Of a stretch of DNA of 64,000 nucleotides, positions 34,983 to 43,741 are shown piece after piece. Below the pieces are notes generated by a model. The model was not told the DNA's origin and made no database searches. It saw nothing but the letters and a program-made list of their open reading frames with translations. The stretch lies in NCBI GenBank assembly GCA_039187315.1, contig JBCCZQ010000001.1, positions 39,188 to 103,187 on the forward strand. Reading direction: 5' to 3'. The position numbers and the translations under genes were made by a program. How positions within the stretch are numbered: position 1 is the stretch's first letter; every line of letters begins with the position of its first letter. This DNA is from JANQQZ01 sp039187315. GTDB taxonomy: Bacteria; Planctomycetota; Phycisphaerae; Phycisphaerales; UBA1924.

Positions 34983-37160
34983 TTACTCTGTATCGGTTCC
35001 ATCGAAATTCGACGGGATCGCGCGCTCGACCTCGAGGCCTTTCGGGAGTGCTCCGAGGAAGCGTGAGCCGTAGGAAGAGCGGACGAGGCGCGGGTCGAGG
35101 ACGGTGACACGCCCGGAGTCGTGTCGGCTCCGGACGAGTCGGCCGAATCCCTGCTTGAATCGGATGATGGCCCGCGGCAGGCTTTCCTCGCGGAATGGGT
35201 CTCCGCCGCGTTCTTTGATGCGTTCGAGCCGTGCTTCGGTGATCGGTCGATCTGGCGGATCGAAGGGCAAACGCGTGATGATGACGTGCCGGAGCGTGTC
35301 GCCGCGGACATCGACCCCCTGCCAGAAGCTTGCGGCGCCGAAGAGAACGGATCGTGCATCGCTTCGGAAGCGTTCGAGGAGTTCCGAGCGCGGTCCGTCT
35401 TTGCCCTGCACAAGGACAGGCATGCCCTGTTCACGCAGGTCGAGGCGTATTCGGTCCGCGACGGCATAGAGCGCGCTGAAGCTCGTGAAGAGAACGAACG
35501 CGCCTCCGTCGGTCTGCTCGATGTGGTCGAGTATGCTGGCGGCGAGGGCATCGTGGTAGCCGCCGCTCGCGGATGCTCCGGGTGCCGCGAGCCCGGTATC
35601 GACGATCAGCCGCACTTGGGAGGCGTGGTCGAAGGGGCTGCCGAGCTGGAGGACACGGGCGTGGTCGCATCCGAGTCGGTTGATGGCGTGCGCGAAAGCG
35701 GTCTCGCGGCGTTCTTCGGGTTCGTCTTCGTCGGCTGATCGCGTGGTGAGCGTGGCGCTGGTGAGGACGACGGATCTGGGGGTGGGTGGCTGTAGTGGCG
35801 TGGGCTCATCGCCATCGGATGCTGCTTCGGGCTCGTCTTGCCTGAAGAGGTGCTCGCGCAGCAGGGGTGCCACCTCGATGGGTGAGCAGGCGATGCTGAC
35901 GCGTAGGCGACCACCGGCACGGCCCGTGCCGCGCCCGCCGGCGACTTCGACCCAGTAGGCGCAGCCGGGTAGACCCTGGTCGATGAGCAGCTCGGCGGCG
36001 TCGGCGATTTCGCTGGCGCGTTCGGCATAGGCGTTGAGTTCGAGCGCATCGGCCTCCTGGTTGGTGTGCGGCCGCAGCAGGCGGAGGGCCGCGGCGAGCT
36101 CACGGAAAACGGGGGTGATGACGTTGTCGGCGATGCCGGGCTCTCGGACTCGGCCGCTTGTTGGCGTTCCGCCGGTCTCGCGCCAGATGGTGAGCGTTTC
36201 GAAAAAGGCGCCAGAAGCCTCGCGCGCTTCGCGTACGAGGCGGAGGGCGCGTTCGACAGCGGTGGTGTCCTCGGCGTGCATGGCGAGGGTGGGCAGGTAG
36301 CCCTTGCTGCCGCGCTCGATGAAAAGTGCGGAGAGCAGGTGGTTGACGCGTCCCTCTGCGAGGCTTACGCCGAAGTGCTCGCTGGCGACGTCCTCGACCA
36401 TGTGGGCCTCGTCGAGGACGACGTGGTCGTAGCGAGGGAGGAAGCCGAAGCCGCGGGCACGCAGAGCGAGGTCGCTGAAGAAGACGGCGTGGTTGCAGAT
36501 GAGCAGGTTGGCGCGCTCCATTTTTCGGCGGGCGCGCTGGTAGAAACAGATCTCGTGGTTGGGGCATCGCCGGCCCATGCAGTTGCCGCTGTCGGACTGA
36601 GCGCGGTCCCAGACGCCGGGGCGTTCGAGCTGGGGGAGCGTGCTGAGCGAGCCGTCGGTGGTCTCGCTGGCCCAGTCCTCGATGGCGTGCAGCGATCGGC
36701 GCATGGCGGGGTCGGCGAAGAGCTTGTCTTGGCGTTTGCGGGCGAGCTCGAGCCGTCGGAGGCTGACGTAGTTGCCACGGCCCTTCACCAGCGCGGGGCG
36801 GAGCGGGGCGTCGGGGTCGAAGGGGGCGGTGGGCGACTCGGCATCGATCGGGTCCAGGCCGAGGGCGGTCTGGAGCAGCGGGATGTCCTTGCGCACGAGC
36901 TGTTCTTGCAGGGCGATGGTGTTGGTGGCGACCACGACGGTCTCGCCGCGGGTCAGGCACCGCTCGATGGCGGGGACGAGGTAGGCGAAGGATTTGCCGA
37001 CGCCGGTGCCGGCCTCGGCGAGGAGCGTGCCGCCCGCGTCCATCGTCTCGGCGACGGCGTTCGCCATGGCGACCTGCTGCGGGCGCGGCTCGTAGGTCGG
37101 GCCGAGGTGGGCAGCGAGGGGGCCAGCGGGGCCGAGGATGGGATGACCTGCTTCATCCAT
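34983..37160 (-). CDS. DinG/XPD-type iron-sulfur helicase
   Basis: This is a 725-residue superfamily 2 DNA helicase. Walker A AEAGTGVGKSF (48-58), VVVATNTIALQEQL, the DEAH box VVLDEAHMVEDVAS, TSATLTTRS, SFWQGVDVRGDTLRHVIITRLPF and QGFGRLVRSRHDSGRVTVLD mark the DinG/YoaA family. A Cys set in GNCMGRRCPNHEICFYQRARRKMERANLLICNHAV fits the XPD-like 4Fe-4S cluster. Family members unwind D-loops and damaged DNA. There is no exonuclease domain, unlike Gram-positive DinG. The ATG chosen lies 16 bases from the start of the divergent small gene; an in-frame upstream start would overlap it. Confidence 0.9.
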   Translation of the reverse strand: MDEAGHPILGPAGPLAAHLGPTYEPRPQQVAMANAVAETMDAGGTLLAEAGTGVGKSFAYLVPAIERCLTRGETVVVATNTIALQEQLVRKDIPLLQTALGLDPIDAESPTAPFDPDAPLRPALVKGRGNYVSLRRLELARKRQDKLFADPAMRRSLHAIEDWASETTDGSLSTLPQLERPGVWDRAQSDSGNCMGRRCPNHEICFYQRARRKMERANLLICNHAVFFSDLALRARGFGFLPRYDHVVLDEAHMVEDVASEHFGVSLAEGRVNHLLSALFIERGSKGYLPTLAMHAEDTTAVERALRLVREAREASGAFFETLTIWRETGGTPTSGRVREPGIADNVITPVFRELAAALRLLRPHTNQEADALELNAYAERASEIADAAELLIDQGLPGCAYWVEVAGGRGTGRAGGRLRVSIACSPIEVAPLLREHLFRQDEPEAASDGDEPTPLQPPTPRSVVLTSATLTTRSADEDEPEERRETAFAHAINRLGCDHARVLQLGSPFDHASQVRLIVDTGLAAPGASASGGYHDALAASILDHIEQTDGGAFVLFTSFSALYAVADRIRLDLREQGMPVLVQGKDGPRSELLERFRSDARSVLFGAASFWQGVDVRGDTLRHVIITRLPFDPPDRPITEARLERIKERGGDPFREESLPRAIIRFKQGFGRLVRSRHDSGRVTVLDPRLVRSSYGSRFLGALPKGLEVERAIPSNFDGTDTE

Positions 37161-37176
37161 GCAATAGAGTAGTGCG

Positions 37177-37449
37177 ATGCCAGCACCGACCCCTCCGATC
37201 GAAGCCGTGCTCACTTCGCCTTACGAGCAAACCTGGCGGGATGCAGAGGGACTGGCGTTGACTGTCACAATCACCAAGATCCGGATTGAATTCGACACCG
37301 AATCCAACGGGTTCTTGCAGCTCGGCATCTCTGAAGCTGGCTCTGTCGTGTGGGACAACTGGTTTCTTTCCTGGACCGATGCCCTCGAAGCGAGCCAAGA
37401 GGATTTTGGGCTCTCGCTTGATGACTGGTATGGGGTCGTTCAGGACTGA
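37177..37449 (+). CDS. Hypothetical protein, 90 residues
   Basis: This small soluble acidic protein has a beta-strand pattern (LTVTITKIRIEFDTESNGFLQLGISEAGSVVWDNWF) and ends LSLDDWYGVVQD. It has no recognised family. It is squeezed between the divergent helicase gene (16 bases between starts) and convergent rsmG (10-base overlap at the stops). Its codon use and protein-like composition differ from the antisense shadows around it, which supports it as real. Confidence 0.62.
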   Translation: MPAPTPPIEAVLTSPYEQTWRDAEGLALTVTITKIRIEFDTESNGFLQLGISEAGSVVWDNWFLSWTDALEASQEDFGLSLDDWYGVVQD

Positions 37450-38180
37450 CGCCCGATGGGTGCGCGCTTCGGTTCTCCGTCGCGCCGTGGGTAGCTCTTG
37501 GGAGTGCGTCGGGTCTTTTCGAGGACGACGATGCGGCCGGTGGGCGTGGCGATGGTGCCGGCGTGGGCGGCGTGGAGCTCGTGCAGAGCCTGCTTGGCCT
37601 CGGCGAGTTCGGCCTCGGCCTGCTGACCCTTGATGAGTAGCACGAGCCCGCCGATGCGCGCGAGCGGGACGCACAACTCGGCGGCGACGGCTGTGCGGCC
37701 GAGGGCGCGGGCGGTGACAGCGTCGAAGTGGTCGCGCAGCTCGCCGCGCGGGAAGGCCCCCGCCGTTTCTGCACGGCCCTGGACAACGGTGGCGTTGGTC
37801 AGGCCGAGCGACTCGATCACATGTCTGAGGAAGTCGCACTTTCGGCCGGTGGCTTCGAGGAGGGTGATGTCAAGGTCTGGGCGTGCGATGGCGAGCGGGA
37901 TAGCGGGCACGCCGCCGCCTGAGCCAACGTCGGCGATTTGCAAGCGGTCGTCCTCGGGGGAGGCTTCGTCGAGCGCGGGCAGGAGCGTGAGCGCATCGAA
38001 CGTGTGCTTGAGCCAGGCCTCGGCGGGGTCGCGGATGGCGGTGAGGTTGGTGGTGGCGTTGGCCTCGTAGAGCAGCGTGAGAAAGTCGCGCTGACGGTCG
38101 GTGTCGGCGGCGGACAGCTCAAGGCCGAACGCGGCGCAGGCGTCTTGGAACGTGGGTGTTGGCGGCGGGACATGGATCAT
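37440..38180 (-). CDS. rsmG: 16S rRNA (guanine527-N7)-methyltransferase RsmG
   Basis: RsmG (GidB) adds a methyl group at N7 of G527 in 16S rRNA using S-adenosylmethionine. The 246-residue protein has the start LTLLYEANATTNLTAIRDPAEAWLKHTFDAL, the SAM site IADVGSGGGVPAIPLAI, and LLEATGRKCDFLRHVIESLGL, all family signatures. TARALGRTAVAAELCVPLARIGG follows. The last 40 residues are basic and longer than usual. rodA lies 13 bases upstream on the same strand. Confidence 0.94.
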   Translation of the reverse strand: MIHVPPPTPTFQDACAAFGLELSAADTDRQRDFLTLLYEANATTNLTAIRDPAEAWLKHTFDALTLLPALDEASPEDDRLQIADVGSGGGVPAIPLAIARPDLDITLLEATGRKCDFLRHVIESLGLTNATVVQGRAETAGAFPRGELRDHFDAVTARALGRTAVAAELCVPLARIGGLVLLIKGQQAEAELAEAKQALHELHAAHAGTIATPTGRIVVLEKTRRTPKSYPRRDGEPKRAPIGRQS

Positions 38181-38193
38181 CGTCGGTTCGGCA

Positions 38194-39414
38194 TTATTCG
38201 TACAGTTCGTCGCCCGCGCCGCGGACGAGCGGGGCTTCGACCCGGCGGAGGCCGACGTTGAGGATCAGGCCGGTCATGAGCCAGCTGGTGACCATGCTGG
38301 AGCCGCCGTAGCTGACGAACGGCATGGTGACGCCGATGATGGGCAGCAGGCCGACGGTCATCCCGATATTGATCAGGACCTGAACGGCGACGAAGACGGC
38401 GAGTCCGATGACCATCACACGGCCGAACGGGTCACGGCAGGCGGCAGCGCTCGCGAGGGCGCCGACGGTCCAGAGCATGTAGAGCGCGAGCGTGATCGCT
38501 CCGCCGATCATGCCGAACCGCAGCACGATGACGGCGAAGATCATGTCGTTGTGGGCTTCGGGCAGTCGGTTGTAGCGGACGAGGGCGCGGGTCTTGGCGT
38601 CGCTGACGCCTGTGATGCCGCCTGCACCGACGAGACGCTGCGCTGTGAAGCTCTGGAAGTTGATGTCTTGGGCGCCCTCGTCCGAGCCGCGGACCTGCTG
38701 GACGATGGCGATGAACCGTCGCTGCTGGTGATCTTTGAGCAGGGGCCATGAGGCGGGGGCTGCGAGGGAAGCGGCGAGGACGATGAGTATCAGGTGCCGG
38801 AGGCGTGCGCCTGCGGCGAGGAGCATTGCGAACAGGGCCGGGACGTAGAGGGATGCGGATCCGAGGTCTGGCTGGAGCGTGATCAGGCCGATGGGGATGG
38901 CGGCGATGAGTGCGGGTGTGGCAAGCCCGCCGAGGCGAAGGTGCTCGCGGCGGTAGCGCAGAAACCCCGCGATCACCAGGGTGAATGCGATCTTGGTGAC
39001 CTCGGCCGGCTGGAAGTCGGCAACGCCGAGGTCGATCCAGCCTCGGGCGCCGTTGCGCGGAGCGACGATCGATTCTGGCACGAACGGGATGAGCAGGAAG
39101 ATCAGCAGCGCAACGCAGGCGAGGTAGGCCGGCCAGGCGATGAAGCGGTAGAGCCGGTAATGGGGCAGCGCGGCGAAGAGCATCGCCCCGAAGCCGATGG
39201 TGACAAAGACTGCCTGGCGGATAGCCGTACCGGAAGGGCTCGCTGCGGGCGTGGCGGCTTCTGCGAGATCGATAGCGTAAAGACCGAGCACCGATAGCGC
39301 GCCGGAAGCCAGCACGGTCACCCAGGCGGCGTTGATGATCGAGATCGACTGCCGGAGGGTGCCAACACCGCCGAAGGTGCCGCGGAGTATGGACTCGACG
39401 AGGGGCGCGGTCAC
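38194..39414 (-). CDS. rodA: SEDS peptidoglycan glycosyltransferase RodA
   Basis: RodA polymerises lipid II into glycan strands during cell elongation with its partner PBP2, which is encoded just upstream. The protein of about 406 residues has ten or so membrane helices and family motifs GARGWIDLGVADFQPAEVTKIAFTLVIAGFL, LQPDLGSASLY, and the C-terminal LLPIIGVTMPFVSYGGSSMVTSW. GTG is used as start because it gives a normal family N-terminus and follows GGAG; the open frame goes further up into the PBP2 end. The RodA-PBP2 pair shows that the cell makes peptidoglycan. Confidence 0.93.
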   Translation of the reverse strand: MTAPLVESILRGTFGGVGTLRQSISIINAAWVTVLASGALSVLGLYAIDLAEAATPAASPSGTAIRQAVFVTIGFGAMLFAALPHYRLYRFIAWPAYLACVALLIFLLIPFVPESIVAPRNGARGWIDLGVADFQPAEVTKIAFTLVIAGFLRYRREHLRLGGLATPALIAAIPIGLITLQPDLGSASLYVPALFAMLLAAGARLRHLILIVLAASLAAPASWPLLKDHQQRRFIAIVQQVRGSDEGAQDINFQSFTAQRLVGAGGITGVSDAKTRALVRYNRLPEAHNDMIFAVIVLRFGMIGGAITLALYMLWTVGALASAAACRDPFGRVMVIGLAVFVAVQVLINIGMTVGLLPIIGVTMPFVSYGGSSMVTSWLMTGLILNVGLRRVEAPLVRGAGDELYE

Positions 39415-39442
39415 GCGGCGGTGCTCCGCGCATGTGTGTAGG

Positions 39443-41851
39443 TCACAGGTAGCCCTCGTCGACGAGCGCGTGGATGATCTGGTTGGCGATGGGTCCGCTG
39501 ACACGCCCGCCGCTGCCGCCGTACTCGGCTACGACGGCGACGGCGTACTGCGGGCGATCGCGGCCGCAGAGCAGAACGAACCACGAGTGATCGCCCCGCC
39601 GGACGACCCGCTCATCGACGATGAGGCTGGGCGCAGTCGCGGTGCCGGTCTTGCCCCAGACGGTGACGCCAGGCACGTCGAAGATGTTAAAGCGGCCTTG
39701 ATCGGTGGGGATGGCGTGCGCGGTGCCCCGCGGGTCGTTTGTGGCGAGATGGAGCCCTCGGAGCGTCTCGCGTATCGCGCCTGGGTGCAGGCCGAGATCG
39801 ATGCCCTCGGGCGGGTTGCCGGCGATGAGTGTGGGCCTGACGCGGATGCCTCCGCGCGCGAGCGTTGCGTAGGCGTCTGCGGCGTGGACGGGGGTCCAGG
39901 CGACGGGCCCCTGGCCGATCCCCATGAGAATCGCGTCTCCGATGCTGACGCGCGATTCGTCGCCGGCCCGGCCCAGGAAGCCGCTATGGGCATGATCGAG
40001 CGGCAGGCCGAGGGATTCGCCCATGCCGAAGCGCCGGTAGGTCTCGAGGATGCCCTCTGGGCCGAGGCGTTGTCCGAGGGTGTAGAAGTAGATGTTGCAG
40101 GAGACCTTGAGGGCTTCGGCTCCGTTGGGGGCGTGGCCCAGGTCGATGTCGTGGTTCATGCCTGGGTTGCGTTTGTAGATCCAGCAGCGGAGACGGTCGG
40201 TCTGGTCCTCGAGCAGGTGACCTGTGCAGTGGATGCGTTCGTCGAGGCCGACCAGCCCTTCTGCGTGCGCAGCGCAGTAGATCAACGCTTTGGCGATCGA
40301 GCCGGGCGGCAGGGGCGTTCCCACGGCTCGGTCGACGTGCGGGCGTCGGATGTCGATCAGTTCGCGGCGTTCGGCCTCGGACGCGGGCAGGTGCGAGCCG
40401 TCGGGCATGAACGAGGGCGTCGAGACCATGGCGAGGATCTCGCCGGTCTCGACCTCGATGACAACGGCGGCGGCGTTCATCGGTGTGCCGGGAGGCATGA
40501 GCAGCGGGCTGGCGGGGTCGCTGGGGTCTTGCCGCTCGCGGTGCTCGTGCCATGGCTGGACAGCGGTAAGCCCGAGGGATGGGTCGAGCAGGGCGTGCAC
40601 TCTGGCTTGGAGCATGGCGTCGAGGGTGAGTGTGACATCGCGTCCGAATTCGGGGGTGAAGTGCTCGTCGTCGGCCTCGTCGAGTCGGTCGATGGTGACG
40701 CCGCGCATACCGCGGAGCGTGTCTTCGAGTGTGCGTTCGAGGCCGGTGTTTCCGACGGCGTCTCCCGGGAAATAGCGGCCGCGGTCGACATCGCCGACGG
40801 CGGTCTTGGAGACGGAGCGCGCTGCCAGGCGTGGATCAGCACCGAGCGCGTCCCGCCTGCGGTCGACGTCTTCGGCATAGAGCCGACGCCGGACGGTGCC
40901 GAGCAGGTGGGAGGCGATGCCTCGGACGCGGACGGTTCGGCTCTCATCGTTTCGGAGCGGCTGCGGGAAACGCGAGCGGTCGATGGTGATGTCCATCTCG
41001 CGCAGCGGATAATCGCGGGCGTGGGATTCCAGGATGGCGAGACCCGGGTAGGCTGGGAGCCGTTCGTCGCGCTGCTGCGCGATCCTGCGGAGCCGAAAGC
41101 CTGTGTCGTCGTCGATCGCGGGGACGATGACATGCGGCACGGTCTGCTCTCGGATGGGCTCGGCGATCTCACGCTCGATGGTGCGTTCGGCCTCGTTGGT
41201 GATCTCGCGGGCGAGGACGTGGCGCAGGCGGTCGGCTTCCCGGATTGCATCGGGGCGGTCGAGCGCTTGGGTCCTGCGGTCGAGCTCGGCCTGCGAGATG
41301 CCGAGTGAGCCGGCGTAGGCGCGCAGCTCACGCTCTGCGCGGATGCCCTGCACACGAGCGACAAGCGACTTGACCTCGTCTTGAACGGCAATCCGTCGGG
41401 CATCGATTTCGGCGCGGCTCAGCCCGGTCGACTCGGCGATCAGATCCCACGTCCTGTCGGCGCGGCGGTTGAATTCAGGCAGAAGCTCGCGGGCAGCCGC
41501 TTCGCGCTGCTCGCGGCTCATGCTGTCCCATCGCTCGGAGCGCTGTCGTGCGGCACGGGCCGCCTCGCGCTGGGCCCACTCGCCGGTGATGACGTCGTAG
41601 TCGACGGCGACATCGAAGCTCGGGAGGTCGAGTGCGAGCACGCGGCCGTGGCGGTCGCGGATCTGTCCACGCACGGTCGGCCGCCACTGCTGGCGGATCA
41701 GCCGCGACTCGGCCTCGGCGAGCATCGCGTCCCCCCGGCCGACGGTGAGTCTGGCCGTCTGGGTTGCGAGCGCGGCGAAAGCGAGGGCGACGATCGCGAA
41801 GACGAGCAAGAGGCGTCGCCCGAATTTTGTGCGCAGGAAGAGCGTGCCCAT
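39443..41851 (-). CDS. mrdA: Penicillin-binding protein 2 (class B transpeptidase)
   Basis: PBP2 cross-links peptidoglycan and activates RodA. The 802-residue protein has one N-terminal TM (about 12-33), a dimerisation/pedestal region starting RQQWRPTVRGQIRDRHGRVLALD, and a C-terminal transpeptidase domain. Active-site motifs are SIAK (518-521), SCN (584-586) and KTGT (734-737). It is about 170 residues longer than E. coli PBP2. Much of the excess is a highly charged, helical region at about 90-235 that interrupts the pedestal. The stop lies 28 bases from the rodA start, and the two are probably one operon. Confidence 0.94.
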   Translation of the reverse strand: MGTLFLRTKFGRRLLLVFAIVALAFAALATQTARLTVGRGDAMLAEAESRLIRQQWRPTVRGQIRDRHGRVLALDLPSFDVAVDYDVITGEWAQREAARAARQRSERWDSMSREQREAAARELLPEFNRRADRTWDLIAESTGLSRAEIDARRIAVQDEVKSLVARVQGIRAERELRAYAGSLGISQAELDRRTQALDRPDAIREADRLRHVLAREITNEAERTIEREIAEPIREQTVPHVIVPAIDDDTGFRLRRIAQQRDERLPAYPGLAILESHARDYPLREMDITIDRSRFPQPLRNDESRTVRVRGIASHLLGTVRRRLYAEDVDRRRDALGADPRLAARSVSKTAVGDVDRGRYFPGDAVGNTGLERTLEDTLRGMRGVTIDRLDEADDEHFTPEFGRDVTLTLDAMLQARVHALLDPSLGLTAVQPWHEHRERQDPSDPASPLLMPPGTPMNAAAVVIEVETGEILAMVSTPSFMPDGSHLPASEAERRELIDIRRPHVDRAVGTPLPPGSIAKALIYCAAHAEGLVGLDERIHCTGHLLEDQTDRLRCWIYKRNPGMNHDIDLGHAPNGAEALKVSCNIYFYTLGQRLGPEGILETYRRFGMGESLGLPLDHAHSGFLGRAGDESRVSIGDAILMGIGQGPVAWTPVHAADAYATLARGGIRVRPTLIAGNPPEGIDLGLHPGAIRETLRGLHLATNDPRGTAHAIPTDQGRFNIFDVPGVTVWGKTGTATAPSLIVDERVVRRGDHSWFVLLCGRDRPQYAVAVVAEYGGSGGRVSGPIANQIIHALVDEGYL

Positions 41852-41953
41852 GGTTCGTGCGGCGCTCCTTCGCCGGGGCGCCCGGGCCTCCCGCCCGGGT
41901 CGACGTACCCAGTGTACCCGAGGGTGCCCTGGTTGGGTCTCGGTGGGTGTGGC

Positions 41954-42763
41954 CTACTTCTTGGAGCGAGAGAGCTGTGCATATGCGTTATGGCTGTGGA
42001 TCGATTCGTAGTTTTCGGAGTCGATTTCGTACCAGGTGACGCGGTCCTCGGCGTCGAGGGCCAGGGCAAGATCCCGGACGATGTCTTCAACGAACTTTGG
42101 GTTGTCGTAGGCCGCCTCGGTCACGTACTTCTCGTCAGGGCGCTTGAGGACTGCGTAGACCGGCGAGGACGCGGCCGACTCGAGAGTCTCGACCAGATCC
42201 TCGATCCAGAGATCGCCCTCGAATCGCACGCGGGTTGAGATCCGGCACCGCTGGTTGTGGGCGCCGTACTGCGAGATCTCTTTCGAACACGGGCAGAGGC
42301 TGGTTGCCGGCGCGGCCACGCCAACGATGAAGTCAGATGTCTCGGGCGAGCCGTTGGATGTGCACTCGAAACGGACGTCGTAGTCCATGAGGCCCTCCTG
42401 CTTTGTGACAGGAGCGGGCTTGGCGATGAAGTACTTGAAGGTTGCTTCGAAGTGCGCGGTATCGGCGTTGAGCCGGTCGCGGATCTTGGCCGTGAGCTCT
42501 GGGATGCGGTCGGGCGTGAGCGGCTCGCCGGAGTGATCGTTGAGGACCTCGAGGAACCGGCTCATGTGCGTGCCCTTTTGGTGGTGCGGCAGGGCGACGT
42601 ACATGCTGATGGTGGCGACGGTTTGCTGGGTGCGGCCGTCACGGGTGCGCAGGGTCATGGGGTAGGTGACATTTTTCACGCCGACCTTGTCGATCGCAAC
42701 GCGGCGCTCGTCGGGTGCGCCTTGGATATCCGGGATCGTGGCGGGCTGCGTTGGGGTCGGCAT
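41954..42763 (-). CDS. folE2: GTP cyclohydrolase IB (FolE2)
   Basis: FolE2 converts GTP to 7,8-dihydroneopterin triphosphate for folate or queuosine pathways; unlike FolE it can use Mn or Fe instead of Zn. The roughly 269-residue sequence has IDKVGVKNVTYP, the block ALPHHQKGTHMSRFLE (57-72), and the active-site segment SLCPCSKEISQYGAHNQRC. Cys157 or Cys159 corresponds to the metal-binding Cys of the family. The end DRVTWYEIDSENYESIHSHNAYA is characteristic. A GTG 45 bases upstream, preceded by AGGGA, is a possible alternative start. Confidence 0.93.
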   Translation of the reverse strand: MPTPTQPATIPDIQGAPDERRVAIDKVGVKNVTYPMTLRTRDGRTQQTVATISMYVALPHHQKGTHMSRFLEVLNDHSGEPLTPDRIPELTAKIRDRLNADTAHFEATFKYFIAKPAPVTKQEGLMDYDVRFECTSNGSPETSDFIVGVAAPATSLCPCSKEISQYGAHNQRCRISTRVRFEGDLWIEDLVETLESAASSPVYAVLKRPDEKYVTEAAYDNPKFVEDIVRDLALALDAEDRVTWYEIDSENYESIHSHNAYAQLSRSKK

Positions 42764-42865
42764 GGGGATCGGTCCGTGTGGCGTCGTTGTGTTCGGGAAG
42801 CGTCTCACGGTCCCTGAGGGGGCGAAACGTACACCGAACTATACGGCGCTGGACGGGACGTAGAT

Positions 42866-43711
42866 TCAGCGGCTGTCTGTGTCGATCTCGGAAGCCGAAC
42901 CCGAGGCCCGCAGCGCGACCGACTCGGTCCAGACCGCGCCGACCGGGACGCCGAGCAAGGCTCCCGCGAGCCAGTCGAACGTCTGGAGCCCGCCGAGGCG
43001 GAACAGCTCGCCGTCACGGACCGCGATGACAGGATCGTCCATGACCAGGGCCGACAGGATCGGAGCCAGCACGGACAGCAGCGCACAGGGCCAGAGCAGC
43101 ATCCATGTTGGGCTTCCGAGGAGGACCATGCGCATGACTGCGGCGGAGACGATGCCTGCAGCGGCCGCGGCTGCGATCACCTGTCCGCGTGAGGGCTCGA
43201 CCGCCACGAGCCATACCGCAGCGCCGCCGGCACAGATACCCGCGATGGTGGCTCCGAGCCAGCGCCAAGTCAGCGCGGGCACGGGCGCCCCTCGTGAGAT
43301 GCGTTTGAGCATCACGGAGATGCAGCCGAGCACCAGGAGACCGAGCATGCCCTCGAGCGCCAGCGTGCCGCCGGGTGAGCGCGGCGACGCGAGGATGACC
43401 AGGTCGACACGTCCGAGCCTCGCGGCCGCCCATGCGGCGACAATGCCGCCGCAGAACAGCCCGACATTCACGCTTGCTGCGGCCCTCGCGGCGAGGATCG
43501 TTGCCACGATAATGGCGCCGAGGACCACCGCCACCGCGAGCCCGGCGAGCGGGCTCAGGCTCAGCAGGAGCGTGGCGTGCGTCCCGCCGTCCGGGCCGCG
43601 GATCTGGTGCGCGATCATCCCTGCGATGGGCCCGATGAAGAACACGGCGGCAAAGACACAGAGCCATGCCCGGATGAAGCGGCTCAGATCGCGTGAGAAG
43701 TCGCGGGGCAT
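42866..43711 (-). CDS. Polytopic membrane protein, unknown function
   Basis: The 281-residue protein has about eight membrane helices, among them LCVFAAVFFIGPIAGMIAHQI, LAGLAVAVVLGAIIVATILAA and VIAAAAAAGIVSAAVMRMVLL. It ends in a polar tail ASGSASEIDTDSR. No family was recognised. It sits between folE2 and the M48 peptidase-lemA pair on the same strand, 30 bases after the peptidase. It may therefore belong with that operon. Confidence 0.72.
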   Translation of the reverse strand: MPRDFSRDLSRFIRAWLCVFAAVFFIGPIAGMIAHQIRGPDGGTHATLLLSLSPLAGLAVAVVLGAIIVATILAARAAASVNVGLFCGGIVAAWAAARLGRVDLVILASPRSPGGTLALEGMLGLLVLGCISVMLKRISRGAPVPALTWRWLGATIAGICAGGAAVWLVAVEPSRGQVIAAAAAAGIVSAAVMRMVLLGSPTWMLLWPCALLSVLAPILSALVMDDPVIAVRDGELFRLGGLQTFDWLAGALLGVPVGAVWTESVALRASGSASEIDTDSR

Positions 43712-43741
43712 CCGTGCTCCAGAGCCTGGGATCGGCGGGGG

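Noticed and set aside
39332..41308. Plus-strand open frame of 658 codons across PBP2
   Set aside because: Antisense shadow of the PBP2 gene, whose SIAK, SCN and KTGT motifs are all in place.
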